A DNA stretch of 64,000 nt from CAYGSN01 sp964352675. GTDB taxonomy: Bacteria > Pseudomonadota > Alphaproteobacteria > Micavibrionales > Micavibrionaceae. The position numbers and the translations under genes are program-made. The stretch lies in contig CAYGSN010000008.1 of the NCBI GenBank assembly GCA_964352675.1, positions 14,170-78,169 on the forward strand, in the 5' to 3' direction. The notes beneath the pieces were generated by a model. That model ran no database searches, was not told the DNA's origin, and saw only the letters and a program-made list of their open reading frames with translations. Below, in pieces: positions 53,727 through 62,743 of the stretch (position 1 is the stretch's first letter; each line of letters opens with the position of its first letter).

Positions 53727-54737
53727 GTGCGAGAAATTTTACAAATTTCCCTGATAATATTCATCTGTGCGGCCCTGTTTCCGGGCATTTTGCACGCCGA
53801 AAATCCGCAATCCTTGCCGCCTTTGGCCTTCCCCGTTGATTGCCGTCTGGGCACAGATTGCTGGACGGTGAATTACGTCGATACCGACCCGGAAGAGGGC
53901 AGCTATAAAGACTTCCTGTGCGGGCGGAAAACCTATGACGGCCATAAAGGCGTGGATTTTGGCCTGCGCAGCCGTATCGAAATGGAGGCCGGCGTTGATG
54001 TCCTGGCGGCCTCTGACGGCTATGTTCTGCGCGCACGGGACGGGGAGAGCGATAGCCAAAAGACCGAAGAACAATTCGAAGTCATTAAAGAAGCGACACG
54101 CGAATGCGGCAACGGCGTTTTGATCGATCACGGCCACGGTCTGAATACGTTTTACTGCCACCTGAAACTGGGCAGTATCGCCGTCAAGCCCGGTGAGAAA
54201 GTGAAGGAAGGCCAAAAGATCGCCCAGATCGGCCAGTCCGGCCTGTCTGAATTTCCGCATCTGCACTTCACCGTGATCCAGGACGGCAAACATATCGATC
54301 CCTATACCGGGCTGGGCATGGATCAGGGCTGCGGGAAGTTCAAGGAATCCCTGTGGAAAGGCGGCGCGCAATATGAACCCTACACATTATTTGACGGCGG
54401 TTTTTCCAGCGGCATCCCCGATTTTGATGCGGTCAAAAAAGGACTACCGCCTGTCACGACTCTGCCGAAAAACAGTGATGCCTTCCTCTACTGGATCGGA
54501 TTTTACCACGCGCGCGAAGGCGATGAGATTGAAATGAAAATCGAGGGGCCGGGCGGGTTTTTATTTCAGGAACGCAAAATCATACTAGAGCAAAACCGCA
54601 AACGTCCGTCCTTTTACTATCTGGGGCGCAAGCTCAAGGGCCGCACACTCACCCCCGGCACTTATATCGGCACGGTAAAATTCAAACGCGATCAATTTGA
54701 ACCCAGTATCTACCGACACAGCGTTGTGGTGGAATAA
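53727..54737 (+). CDS. M23-family (LytM) metallopeptidase, exported
   Basis: It should cut peptidoglycan cross-links, or regulate such enzymes, in the periplasm. The 336-residue protein starts at GTG 53727 after AGGGGC; this gives a clean Sec signal (LQISLIIFICAALFPGILHA). The M23 domain has the zinc motifs HKGVD and HLH (in FPHLHF), and the loop GKRTYDGH-type GRKTYDGHKG. The C-terminal part has no known fold. The catalytic residues are all present, unlike many LytM regulators. Confidence 0.88.
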   Translation: MREILQISLIIFICAALFPGILHAENPQSLPPLAFPVDCRLGTDCWTVNYVDTDPEEGSYKDFLCGRKTYDGHKGVDFGLRSRIEMEAGVDVLAASDGYVLRARDGESDSQKTEEQFEVIKEATRECGNGVLIDHGHGLNTFYCHLKLGSIAVKPGEKVKEGQKIAQIGQSGLSEFPHLHFTVIQDGKHIDPYTGLGMDQGCGKFKESLWKGGAQYEPYTLFDGGFSSGIPDFDAVKKGLPPVTTLPKNSDAFLYWIGFYHAREGDEIEMKIEGPGGFLFQERKIILEQNRKRPSFYYLGRKLKGRTLTPGTYIGTVKFKRDQFEPSIYRHSVVVE

Positions 54738-54751
54738 AATCTTCGCCGGTT

Positions 54752-56233
54752 CTACGCTTCGATCATACGCACGATGTGCTCTAGGATTTTTTGATAAATC
54801 TCATCACCCAGGATTTCCGCTTCGACGTCATGATCGATATTCGGATTGTCATTGACCTCGATCACCACAATGCGCCCGTCTTTGGTTTGCTTCAGATCCA
54901 CACCGTATAGTCCGTTTCCGATCCATTTCGCGGCGTTCAGGGCATGGCTTATAACCTCTTTGGGGATTTTTTTCACCGGAACACAACGATGATCGCCGGA
55001 TTGCAATTTTTTTGTTACGGCCTTGTGATTGTAAATCTGCCAATGTCCCTTGGCCATATAATACTGGATGCCGAACAAAACCTCGCCGTTTAGCACACCA
55101 ATCCGCCAGTCATATTCCGATTCAACAAATTCCTGACACAAAATCACATCCGATTTTTTCAGCATTTCCTGCGCTTTGGTTTTGAACTCTTCGGCATCAA
55201 CCACCTTTTCAATACCGCGCGAAAATGATCCGTCGGGGATTTTAATCACGCACGGAAATTCAACCGTTGCCGCCACGGAAGCCACATTCCTTTTGTCTAT
55301 GATGTCCGTATGCGGAACCGGCACCCGCCTGTATGAAAGCAGCTCATGCAGATAGACCTTGTTGCAACATCGGATGATTGATTTCGTATCGTCAATAGAC
55401 GGAATATCTTCCTGCTCGGCCTTGCTGGCAAAGCGGTATGTATGGTTGTTGATCGCGGTCGTCTCCCGAATAAACAACGCATCAAATTCCAGTAGCGAGG
55501 CGTAATCCTGCTTCGTGATCAGTTCCACCCACAATCCCATTTTCTTGCCAACGCGAATAAAATTCTTCAGCGCGGTTTTGCTGGATGGCGGCATTTTTTC
55601 TTGCGGATCATGCAAAATCGCGATCCAGTATTTCTCCGGCTTTTTTCCCTGAGCCTGGGACTTCCAGGCCGATCCGGTAAAATTTTTCAGCGCCTGATTA
55701 AAAACCTTGAGCCGGTCTTCAGGAATATTGCCGTACGGTTCGGCCTCGATTTTCTCAATCACCCATTTTTTGCCGTTGACGTATTTGATCTCAAACGAAA
55801 TCACCGGAAAACGGAACAGGTCAAACAACCGCCGCGCGAGCGGTTCAATACTGGGGTTTTCATGCCGCCCGAAATAGGTGGTATAGGTCCGCTTCAGCGG
55901 CTCCTGCCCCGGCTCATGGAAATGCTTTTTCATCAGATCGTTCAACTCCGGCAGGGCGAAATCGTAATTGCGCTTCCAGTTCAGCGCAATGACGCTCGAT
56001 ACCCCCGGAATACAACGCAAACCCCGGGCCTCAGCCAAAAGGGACACGTAATAACCCTGCCCCAGATAATCAAAATTATTACACAGATTGATGACTTTTG
56101 GCTTTTGCTTGCGGGTCAGATCCGAACTGAATTCATGGCGGATAAATTCACCCGGCGAAACCACCGCCCAATCCGAATTCTCCGCCAGCCGTTCTGCTTT
56201 ATCCGTTACGATAATATATTTCTGCATAGCCAT
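54752..56233 (-). CDS. RimK-like ATP-grasp ligase with RLAN N-terminal domain
   Basis: The 493-residue protein has an N-terminal RLAN-type region (VINLCNNFDYLGQGYYVSLL, then RGLRCIPGVSSVIALNWKR) and a C-terminal ATP-grasp domain. The latter has PCVIKIPDGSFSRGI, LCQEFVESEYDWRIGVLNGE and VIEVNDNPNIDHD, which holds the metal ligands. Such enzymes form amide bonds, often adding amino acids to peptides or proteins. Its ATG directly abuts the stop of the GNAT gene (TAAATG), so they are translationally coupled. In related genomes this pair occurs with C39 peptidases; none is here. Confidence 0.85.
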   Translation of the reverse strand: MAMQKYIIVTDKAERLAENSDWAVVSPGEFIRHEFSSDLTRKQKPKVINLCNNFDYLGQGYYVSLLAEARGLRCIPGVSSVIALNWKRNYDFALPELNDLMKKHFHEPGQEPLKRTYTTYFGRHENPSIEPLARRLFDLFRFPVISFEIKYVNGKKWVIEKIEAEPYGNIPEDRLKVFNQALKNFTGSAWKSQAQGKKPEKYWIAILHDPQEKMPPSSKTALKNFIRVGKKMGLWVELITKQDYASLLEFDALFIRETTAINNHTYRFASKAEQEDIPSIDDTKSIIRCCNKVYLHELLSYRRVPVPHTDIIDKRNVASVAATVEFPCVIKIPDGSFSRGIEKVVDAEEFKTKAQEMLKKSDVILCQEFVESEYDWRIGVLNGEVLFGIQYYMAKGHWQIYNHKAVTKKLQSGDHRCVPVKKIPKEVISHALNAAKWIGNGLYGVDLKQTKDGRIVVIEVNDNPNIDHDVEAEILGDEIYQKILEHIVRMIEA

Positions 56234-56689
56234 TTAAAAATATTTCCTGAACTTAAAACATCTCGCACGGTCGGGATAATAATCCCGAACCTCGCCGCTG
56301 CGCTTATATCCGGATTCGATATAACGGTTGCATAATCGGTCGTTATCCTCACGGATCTCTAGGATCATCCCCTTCATTGTCCGGGACCGACAATAATCCT
56401 CCGCCGCCTGAAACAATATTTTTCCGACAGCACCCCCTTGAAAGTCCGGATCCACGGCCAGAGAATAAAACCGCCCGAACTGTGATGTGCTTCGGAAAAA
56501 CAAAACGGCGCTTCCGACGACCTGATCATCCGCCAACGCAACAATCACCTTCACATTTCCACGGGTGAGATAATGCCGGTAATTTCTGCGGGAATTGAGA
56601 AAATATTTCTCTTCATCAAATGCGCGGTTTTCAATACGCGTCAGATCGTCCAGATCGGAAAGAGTTGCCAGTCGTGTTGTAATGTCCAT
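56234..56689 (-). CDS. GNAT acetyltransferase coupled to ATP-grasp ligase
   Basis: The 151-residue protein has the GNAT fold, with VDPDFQGGAVGKILFQAAED (motif A with acetyl-CoA loop) and LEIREDNDRLCNRYIESGY (motif B). ATG 56689 is the first Met; a TTG four codons earlier is possible. Its stop abuts the start of the RLAN/RimK ligase, implying a common pathway of acetylation and amide ligation. This pairing of GNAT with RLAN-ATP-grasp is known from genome surveys as a peptide-modification system; the product is unknown. Confidence 0.85.
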   Translation of the reverse strand: MDITTRLATLSDLDDLTRIENRAFDEEKYFLNSRRNYRHYLTRGNVKVIVALADDQVVGSAVLFFRSTSQFGRFYSLAVDPDFQGGAVGKILFQAAEDYCRSRTMKGMILEIREDNDRLCNRYIESGYKRSGEVRDYYPDRARCFKFRKYF

Positions 56690-56769
56690 GCGGACGGCCA
56701 ATATGCCTCTTAAAAAATATTCTCACACAATGCCACAAACCGGGTCAGGCGAAAAGCGTTTTTAAAGCT

Positions 56770-57357
56770 CTAGCGCTTGCGCCGCAGTAAAACGTAAAAC
56801 GCCCCGTCCCCGCCGTCTTTGGGGCGGGCTGGGTAGTGCTGCAAGATCATATCGCGCAGTGGTGCGACCTCGACCCACTCTGCAAACCGTGCCCGCAAAA
56901 TGCCGGGAGCAGAAATATTTTCAAACCACTCCCCCTGGTCTTTCTGGAACTTGCCCTTGCCGGTAATCACCAGCACACAGCGTCGTCCCTGCTGGTAACA
57001 CCGCGCGATGAATTGCTCCAGCGTCGCCTGCGCCTCTTTTTGATTCATGCCGTGCATATCCAGCCGCGCCTCGATCTCCATTTGCCCCCGGCGTAAACGC
57101 TCATCCGTGCGTTTATCCAGTCCCCTGCCCGGCGATTTTGGCGGTGGCGGGTCGTGTGACAATGGAACGCTCGTGCGTAATTTTCCCTTCCGGATTATGC
57201 CTTCTTCCGGCTTTTCCGGCTCAGCCGGAACATCAAGGTAGCCCTTGCCCGACATACGCTCCACATCACCTGTCAGGGCTTTCCACAAATCCGCATCCTT
57301 GCGGCTGAGGTCCTTGCCCGGATTTCTTTTTCCTCTTGGTTCTTTCTCATTATCCAT
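56770..57357 (-). CDS. Smr-domain protein
   Basis: The 195-residue protein has a charged, Pro-rich N-terminus and a C-terminal Smr domain (about 105-195) with LDMHGMNQKEAQATLEQFI and VLVITGKGKF. Smr domains of this SmrA/B type bind and may cut nucleic acids, for example on collided ribosomes. The start ATG 57357 is preferred; the gene is divergent from the exported-protein gene with 12 bp between starts. Confidence 0.85.
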   Translation of the reverse strand: MDNEKEPRGKRNPGKDLSRKDADLWKALTGDVERMSGKGYLDVPAEPEKPEEGIIRKGKLRTSVPLSHDPPPPKSPGRGLDKRTDERLRRGQMEIEARLDMHGMNQKEAQATLEQFIARCYQQGRRCVLVITGKGKFQKDQGEWFENISAPGILRARFAEWVEVAPLRDMILQHYPARPKDGGDGAFYVLLRRKR

Positions 57358-57369
57358 GGGTGATATATA

Positions 57370-58149
57370 ATGGAAAATATGGGACAAATCCATTCCAACT
57401 CACTGTTTTCTGTTTGCAGGCTTGGTCTGTTCCTGACTGCGCTTGCTTTGTCGCAGCCCGCTTTGGCACAGGAACAGCAGGCCCAGACACCGCCGACGCC
57501 CAAGCAAGAAACAACCATTATCGAGGTTTCCCAGTCAGAAAAGGCTGTGCTGGCTTTCTTCAGGCTGGCCGGGAGAGAACCCAATTACGATGACTGGGTT
57601 ATAAACGCCGAAAAATATAAAAACGCCGAAGATAAGTTCGAGCGGCAGAAAATCCTGCTGCAGGAACGCTCCCGCTTACAGAGCGCTTTTCAGTATTACG
57701 ATCCGAAAACCAGCTATCTTCCCGTTTCCACACGGGTTTACCTGCAATATGCCGAGCAGGGGAGTACGAACCTGCTGCTGTTTAAATTCGTTGAAACCGC
57801 ACAAACATCGGATATCCCGTATTTCCCTTATCCCTATGGTGATGAATGGATCGCGCTGATCGTGAGCGACCTGAAAGATTTTAGCGCCGTTGATCTGCAG
57901 CCCGAATCCGCTGCTTTTGTTAAACAGCATATGGACACAAACCGCGTTTATACCGGCCGCCTGACACTCCAGGTCACGCCAAAAGGGGCCAACGCACAAA
58001 CACCGCTGGCAGCCAATGCCGATGAACCGGTGCAATGGGCGCTATCCGGCTCTGTGGCCTATATTGGCTATACCCTTGAAAAGCCAGGAAAAGAGGACGT
58101 ACTCATTTGGGACTATGCCGTCCCGTCCTATCAGCCAGCCCCCCGCTGA
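57370..58149 (+). CDS. Exported protein of unknown function
   Basis: The 259-residue protein has a Sec signal (VCRLGLFLTALALSQPALA, cleavage before QEQ) and a Gln/Pro-rich start. The rest is soluble, with VYLQYAEQGSTNLLLFKFVE and IPYFPYPYGDEWIALIV. No Cys or metal motif. It may be a periplasmic folded protein; I do not recognise the family. Confidence 0.7.
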   Translation: MENMGQIHSNSLFSVCRLGLFLTALALSQPALAQEQQAQTPPTPKQETTIIEVSQSEKAVLAFFRLAGREPNYDDWVINAEKYKNAEDKFERQKILLQERSRLQSAFQYYDPKTSYLPVSTRVYLQYAEQGSTNLLLFKFVETAQTSDIPYFPYPYGDEWIALIVSDLKDFSAVDLQPESAAFVKQHMDTNRVYTGRLTLQVTPKGANAQTPLAANADEPVQWALSGSVAYIGYTLEKPGKEDVLIWDYAVPSYQPAPR

Positions 58150-58253
58150 AAATCCCCGGAAAACCGCTATTAAGCCGAATTTGGCACCAAATTTGCAGAT
58201 TTGGTAGAATAGAAGAGTAAGCAACGGAAAATTTGAGGTTTGCAATTAAAGAT

Positions 58254-58826
58254 ATGTTTTCGACTTTGGGACAGATATTAGCGCCGAAACCGCGCCAGAC
58301 GGAACAGACCGACACAGGCCTGGCCATTCGCCGTCACGACCCGGAGCATGAGCGCCGCCGCAAAAAGAAAGATCAGAAAAACGAGGGTGATATTTTCGGG
58401 GATGACAACGCCACAATCTCGGTGACGGCCCTGCGCGCCTTTCTTCAGCATTTCCTGGATACGCAAAAACCTCAAAAAGAAGAAAAAAGCATCCATGCCG
58501 CAGGTTTAGAGATTTCTCAATCGACTGCGAAACAAAAAGCCCAAGCCTCAAAACCTATCAGTGATCAGGCCGCGCGCGCTATGAACGCCTATCAAACCAC
58601 AGCCCGCGCCAGTGAGCCGAATGTACAAGCATCCCTGATGACAGACGCCTCGGCAGAAGACATAGGGCTGGACGGCGAAGACATCCGCACAGTTCATCAA
58701 TTAATGGATGATCTGAAAACCCTATCGGATCGTAACGTTGAATATATAACGATTGAGGTCGGAGAAAATTTTCTGGCCAGCATCCTCAATGCCGTAAAAC
58801 ATGCTATCTCCCCGCAGAGCGGCTAA
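58254..58826 (+). CDS. Unknown charged protein
   Basis: The 190-residue protein is polar, with a basic Arg/Lys-rich stretch (HERRRKKKDQKNE) near residue 40 and helices after it. The C-terminal VEYITIEVGENFLASILNAV looks folded. No signal. ATG 58254 is preferred to TTG 58233. It lies alone between two unrelated genes. Not recognised. Confidence 0.55.
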   Translation: MFSTLGQILAPKPRQTEQTDTGLAIRRHDPEHERRRKKKDQKNEGDIFGDDNATISVTALRAFLQHFLDTQKPQKEEKSIHAAGLEISQSTAKQKAQASKPISDQAARAMNAYQTTARASEPNVQASLMTDASAEDIGLDGEDIRTVHQLMDDLKTLSDRNVEYITIEVGENFLASILNAVKHAISPQSG

Positions 58827-58838
58827 ATCTCAGGATTA

Positions 58839-59387
58839 TTAACCTAGCCGGTAGCCGGTCTCATCAGTCAGCAGAATTTTCGGATTCGCCGGATCCTTCT
58901 CGATTTTCTGGCGCAAACGATAAATATGCGTTTCCAGCGTATGCGTCTCTATGCCGGCATCGGGCCGATATCCCCAAATTTCCTCCAGCAGCGCGTCCCG
59001 CGTCAGATATCCTTGCGGCGCATCGGCCAAGGCTTTCAGGAGCGCAACCTCCTTCTCCGTCAGCCGAGCGATATCCTCCCCCCCGGGCGTTTGCAGGCGA
59101 AAGCCGTCAACATTCAGAACAAGCCCGGCCAGCGCAATCATGCTGTCTTCCCCTTGCTGTGCACTGCGGGACATCTGCTGAACCCTGTCCAACACATACC
59201 CGATCCGGAACGGCTTTGCGAAATGCCGGGCGGCGGGCGCGTTTTCCGGCGCGGAAACACCGATCCACAGATCAGCATCATCCTGTTTCTCTCCGGCAAA
59301 GCGCCAAGCATAATCCGGAATATAAGTCTCTAAAGCCTTTTCCAGCAATGGTTTTAGGGATTCGTTGCAGGCAATTTTTATGCTCAT
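58839..59387 (-). CDS. OmpR/PhoB-type winged-helix regulator with vestigial receiver
   Basis: The 182-residue protein ends in a winged-helix DNA-binding domain (about 90-182): LTEKEVALLKALADAPQGYL, EEIWGYRPD, then THTLETHIYRLRQKIEKDP. The first 85 residues are receiver-length but lack a clear phospho-Asp and the Lys of receivers, so phosphorylation is unlikely. It may bind DNA constitutively or respond through a partner. No kinase is near. Confidence 0.85.
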   Translation of the reverse strand: MSIKIACNESLKPLLEKALETYIPDYAWRFAGEKQDDADLWIGVSAPENAPAARHFAKPFRIGYVLDRVQQMSRSAQQGEDSMIALAGLVLNVDGFRLQTPGGEDIARLTEKEVALLKALADAPQGYLTRDALLEEIWGYRPDAGIETHTLETHIYRLRQKIEKDPANPKILLTDETGYRLG

Positions 59388-59575
59388 GCCGACAAGGATA
59401 CCAGCAAAAGCGCCGAAAATCGCGCAAAATCTGCCCCGGCAAGAATCGCCGCCCCGTCAGAGTGCCGACCGGCACAACCCGTTAATGCATTGATTTTAAT
59501 TGTTTTTGCTGGACAAGAATGTGGCACGCACCTTGCAGTTTTCCTTTTATAACAAAAAGGAACGATGCGAAAATT

Positions 59576-60370
59576 ATGATCGATTCAACACAAAACAATG
59601 CCGCAACACTGCAGGCCGGGCCGAGTGGCTCCAAGCCTCATAAAGTGCTGAAAATGGTGAAAAACGAGCGTATGGGCGGTTTCGTTCCCGTCTGGGAGAA
59701 TGCCAAAACCGCGCGCGAGAAAGCCGAAGGCACGCTCTCTATGGCGCAACATGGACAAGACGCCAATATTATAGAAGCAGGGCTGGCCTACAACCCCCAG
59801 GATATTCCGCTGCATCGCCAGGAATTTGGCTTTGGCGATCTGGTGGATATGGTCAACCCAATGCATCACATTCCCGTGGTTGGCCATATTTACCGCGAAA
59901 TCACCGGCGACCAGATCAAGCCAATCAGCCAGATTATCGGCGGTGCGGCCTTTGGCGGCGGTGCCGGAGCCGCTGTTGGGCTTGTAAATGCCGCCGTGAA
60001 AGAAGAAACCGGGCGCGATATTGGTGAAAACGCCATGGCGCTCGCGCTGAACGGTGAAATGCCCGAATTCCGCCGGTCCGTCCACACCGAAAACCCGGAG
60101 CAGAGATTGAATGAGGCGGCAAAAACCGCCGAAGCAACGCCGCAAAGCGCCACCTATGCTGATTTACCCGGCAGCCTTCTGGCCTTTGCCGATCTGGGCG
60201 GTCGTCACAATGGCGTAACGATTGAGCGCCTGAGTGAAAATGAAGACATTGCGTGGAACACTTCCCGCCAGAAACCCTATCCGCATGAAAAGCTTGAAAC
60301 ACTTGGCATACGTGAGCCAATTACAAAATTCAGCATGAAATCCATGCCCAAGAACCGCTACAACGGCTAG
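59576..60370 (+). CDS. Unknown protein with glycine-rich hydrophobic segment
   Basis: The 264-residue protein has a Gly/Ala-rich hydrophobic stretch (IIGGAAFGGGAGAAVGLVNA, about residues 120-140) that looks like a membrane-active or glycine-zipper helix. The rest is polar. ATG 59576 has AAGGAACG upstream. It is convergent with yggS, six bp apart. No family recognised. Confidence 0.6.
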   Translation: MIDSTQNNAATLQAGPSGSKPHKVLKMVKNERMGGFVPVWENAKTAREKAEGTLSMAQHGQDANIIEAGLAYNPQDIPLHRQEFGFGDLVDMVNPMHHIPVVGHIYREITGDQIKPISQIIGGAAFGGGAGAAVGLVNAAVKEETGRDIGENAMALALNGEMPEFRRSVHTENPEQRLNEAAKTAEATPQSATYADLPGSLLAFADLGGRHNGVTIERLSENEDIAWNTSRQKPYPHEKLETLGIREPITKFSMKSMPKNRYNG

Positions 60371-60376
60371 AACAAA

Positions 60377-61051
60377 CTAACACTCATGACGTACACCGAA
60401 CAACGCCGTACCGATCCTGATATGTGTGGCCCCCAGTGCGATAGCCTTTTCAAAATCCCCGCTCATCCCCATCGACAGATGTGGTAATTTAAACCGACCA
60501 GCCAGTTTTTTTAGAAACGCAAAATGTAGAGCAGCAGGCTCTTCGAGCGGAGGGATGCACATTAACCCCGTAATGTTTAGGCCGCATTCGGCGCGGCAAA
60601 AATCCAAAAAATCGTCCAGCGCGGATGGCGCAATTCCGGCCTTTTGTGGTTCGGCCCCGGTATTGACCTGAATAAAGCAAGGCAGGGCTTTTCCCTGCGC
60701 CCGGATTTCTTCACCCAGTTTGCGCGCCAGCTTTTCCCGGTCCAGGGTCTCAATAACATCGAACAGCGCCACCGCATCCTTGGCCTTATTGGTTTGCAGC
60801 GGGCCGATCAGATGCAGCCTTAGATCGGCGCATGCGCCGGAGGACTTGATCTCGGTCCAATGTTCCTGAGCTTCCTGCACGCGGTTTTCACCAAAAACAC
60901 GCTGACCGGCCGCCAGCGCGGCATGAATTTTGTCCATGGGCTGCTTTTTGCTGACGGCCACCAGCCGCACATCCGAAGCGGTGCGGCCCGCCACCTGGGT
61001 GGCTTTGCTGATTTTTATCCGGAGAGAGGCAAGGTTATCAGAAACAGACAT
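60377..61051 (-). CDS. yggS: YggS-family pyridoxal-phosphate homeostasis protein
   Basis: It binds PLP and buffers vitamin B6; it has no proven enzyme reaction. The 224-residue TIM-barrel protein has LVAVSKKQPMDKI (PLP Lys), GQRVFGENRVQEA, and LHLIGPLQTNKAK then MGMSGDFEKAIALGATHIRIG. ATG 61051 gives the usual N-terminus; the longer frame upstream runs through a dispersed repeat and should not be used. Confidence 0.94.
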   Translation of the reverse strand: MSVSDNLASLRIKISKATQVAGRTASDVRLVAVSKKQPMDKIHAALAAGQRVFGENRVQEAQEHWTEIKSSGACADLRLHLIGPLQTNKAKDAVALFDVIETLDREKLARKLGEEIRAQGKALPCFIQVNTGAEPQKAGIAPSALDDFLDFCRAECGLNITGLMCIPPLEEPAALHFAFLKKLAGRFKLPHLSMGMSGDFEKAIALGATHIRIGTALFGVRHEC

Positions 61052-61058
61052 CTTTATC

Positions 61059-61100
61059 CCGTCATTGCGAGGAGCCTTAAAGAGCGACGTGGCAATCCAC
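61059..61100. repeat. Dispersed GTCATTGCGAGGAGC repeat element
   Basis: The sequence CGTCATTGCGAGGAGCCTTA and the following GAGCGACGTGGCAATCCA match the well-known small dispersed palindromic element found in many Gram-negative genomes. ATTGC and GCAAT form its outer inverted ends. It lies upstream of yggS. Only one copy was noticed in the window. Confidence 0.65.
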
Positions 61101-61136
61101 ATACTAGACGGCTCCGCTGTCAATCGCAACGGCGCA

Positions 61137-61166
61137 CAAAAAGAAAGGGCGCCCGAAAGCGCCCTT
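61137..61166 (-). terminator. Terminator of the porin gene
   Basis: On the minus strand AAGGGCGC pairs with GCGCCCTT around a 6-base loop (61145-61166), followed by TTTCTTTTT. It stands 28 bp after the porin stop. Confidence 0.85.
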
Positions 61167-61193
61167 CCCAAATTCTAAAAGGATCAAATCAGA

Positions 61194-62408
61194 CTAGAAG
61201 TCGATTTGTGTACCGATTACGAAAGCTGTTGCTTCAACATCGTCGTCTGTACCGCCGCCAATGTTAGAAGTCTCAGGACCATCGTGCTCGATAAAGCTTA
61301 CGGAACCACGGAAGCTCACGCCAGGAGCGTATGAGTATGTCACACCACCAGTGTAGCGGGTTGTGTCAAGCATATCGAAGCCACCTGTGTTTTCCTGATC
61401 GAAGTAGGAAGCACCAAGCTTGAAAGGACCGGTTGTGTAGTCAATACCGATAACCAATGTCTCCTCTTCGGATACTTCACCGTCAGCAGCCAAAGCTGTT
61501 CTGGCAACTTCACCAAAGTCATCTTCCATGTATGCAACACCGATACCGAAAGGCCCGAAATCCATGTCTGCACCAAGGTTGAAGACCATGCGGTCATCAG
61601 TTTCCGTACCAGCAGCACGTGTCGCTGGCATTTCCAGTTCCTGGTATGTGTAACCACCACCAAGAATGAAGCCGATGTTGTTGAACATTGCTTCCCAACG
61701 GGCAGCAAATTCATAAGACTGACCAAATGCGTCAGAAACATCATCAAAACCAACACCTTCCAGGTCATCAGCAAAACCGTCGCTGTCAGGTGTGTATGTC
61801 AGACCAGCCTGGAAGCCGTTCAGAACAGGTGTCAGGTATGTCAGCTTTGTAGACTTGCCTGTGATGTCCTGATCGTAGTCGAAACCGCCGATAACAGCAG
61901 CAACGTTTGTGCCTGTCGCCAAGGTAGCGCCGCCAGGACCAACAGGTGATGTCAGACCGTCAGCAAGCAGAACAGCGTAGTTGAAAGGCTGTACAAACTG
62001 ACGGATACCGTCAATGTTGGAATCAGCTGAAGGAGCTGCAACCTGCAACAGGTAAGCCGCACCATCTTCGTCACCAAAGTTTACACGACCCCAGCCACCG
62101 CTGAAGTATACGTATGATTCATCAACTGTTGATGCTGAGTCACCGCCGTCAACTTCGAATTCGAAGTGGGCACCGACTGTCAGGCCGTTATCCAGAACAG
62201 TTTCACCGCCAAGGTGAATTTCTGTGTCACGGATAAAGTCGAAGTCATCGTTGGAGTCTGTATCAGCAGCGCCAGGACCTTCATCGTGATCTGAGAAGAC
62301 TGTGTAGCCTTTGAAGTAACCGCCAACATTGAGGTCAATGTCAGCATAAGCAGGAGTAGCCGCAAAAACGAGGCCGATCGCTGCTGTGCTCAAAAGTAGT
62401 TTTTTCAT
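61194..62408 (-). CDS. Outer-membrane porin
   Basis: The 404-residue protein has a Sec signal (MKKLLLSTAAIGLVFAATPAYA) and a beta-barrel mature part that starts DIDLNVGGYFKGYTVF and ends in an aromatic terminal Phe (VIGTQIDF), the BamA signal. It is of the Gram-negative 16-strand porin type common in Rhodospirillales. GGAGG precedes ATG 62408. Low-codon-bias positions and a strong terminator suggest high expression (inference). Confidence 0.92.
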   Translation of the reverse strand: MKKLLLSTAAIGLVFAATPAYADIDLNVGGYFKGYTVFSDHDEGPGAADTDSNDDFDFIRDTEIHLGGETVLDNGLTVGAHFEFEVDGGDSASTVDESYVYFSGGWGRVNFGDEDGAAYLLQVAAPSADSNIDGIRQFVQPFNYAVLLADGLTSPVGPGGATLATGTNVAAVIGGFDYDQDITGKSTKLTYLTPVLNGFQAGLTYTPDSDGFADDLEGVGFDDVSDAFGQSYEFAARWEAMFNNIGFILGGGYTYQELEMPATRAAGTETDDRMVFNLGADMDFGPFGIGVAYMEDDFGEVARTALAADGEVSEEETLVIGIDYTTGPFKLGASYFDQENTGGFDMLDTTRYTGGVTYSYAPGVSFRGSVSFIEHDGPETSNIGGGTDDDVEATAFVIGTQIDF

Positions 62409-62572
62409 TTTGTTTCCTCCAATCAAACTAAATTTTTTAGCATGATCAATTTTGGTTGAACACAGACACCCATAAAATTGTAATGAGCATCCAAATTAGA
62501 AACCACACGGCAAGCCGCGTGAATGAAGTCAGTAAGCCATCAAAACCGGGAAAGATCAACGCGATTTCATGT

Positions 62573-62615
62573 ATTTTTGCAACATTTCCTGATGTGCGTT
62601 GCATTTTTGCAACAT
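62573..62615. promoter_or_regulatory. Direct repeat ATTTTTGCAACAT, possible porin operator
   Basis: ATTTTTGCAACAT lies at 62573-62585 and again at 62603-62615, exactly 30 bp apart (three helical turns). The second copy also forms the palindrome GTTGCA-TTTT-TGCAAC. It lies 165-210 bp upstream of the porin start and about 90 bp before the DUF3576 gene. The factor is unknown. Confidence 0.5.
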
Positions 62616-62743
62616 GCTTAAAAATGGCGCTGAGCAAGCTTTATCCCAATTTTTTTAGAGCGCTGTCAAATCAATTACTGACTTGAGATTAAAAAAAGCG
62701 CATGCTAAACAGGTTTTCTCATAAACAAAAAGCCGGAAACAGA

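Noticed and set aside
3968..60370. Long open frames opposite serA, comM, uvrD, hslU and others
   Set aside because: They mirror codon structure of the real genes on the other strand and show Ser/Arg- or His-rich shadow composition.
61052..61171. 40-codon upstream extension of YggS
   Set aside because: Coded by the dispersed repeat element; the normal N-terminus starts at 61051.
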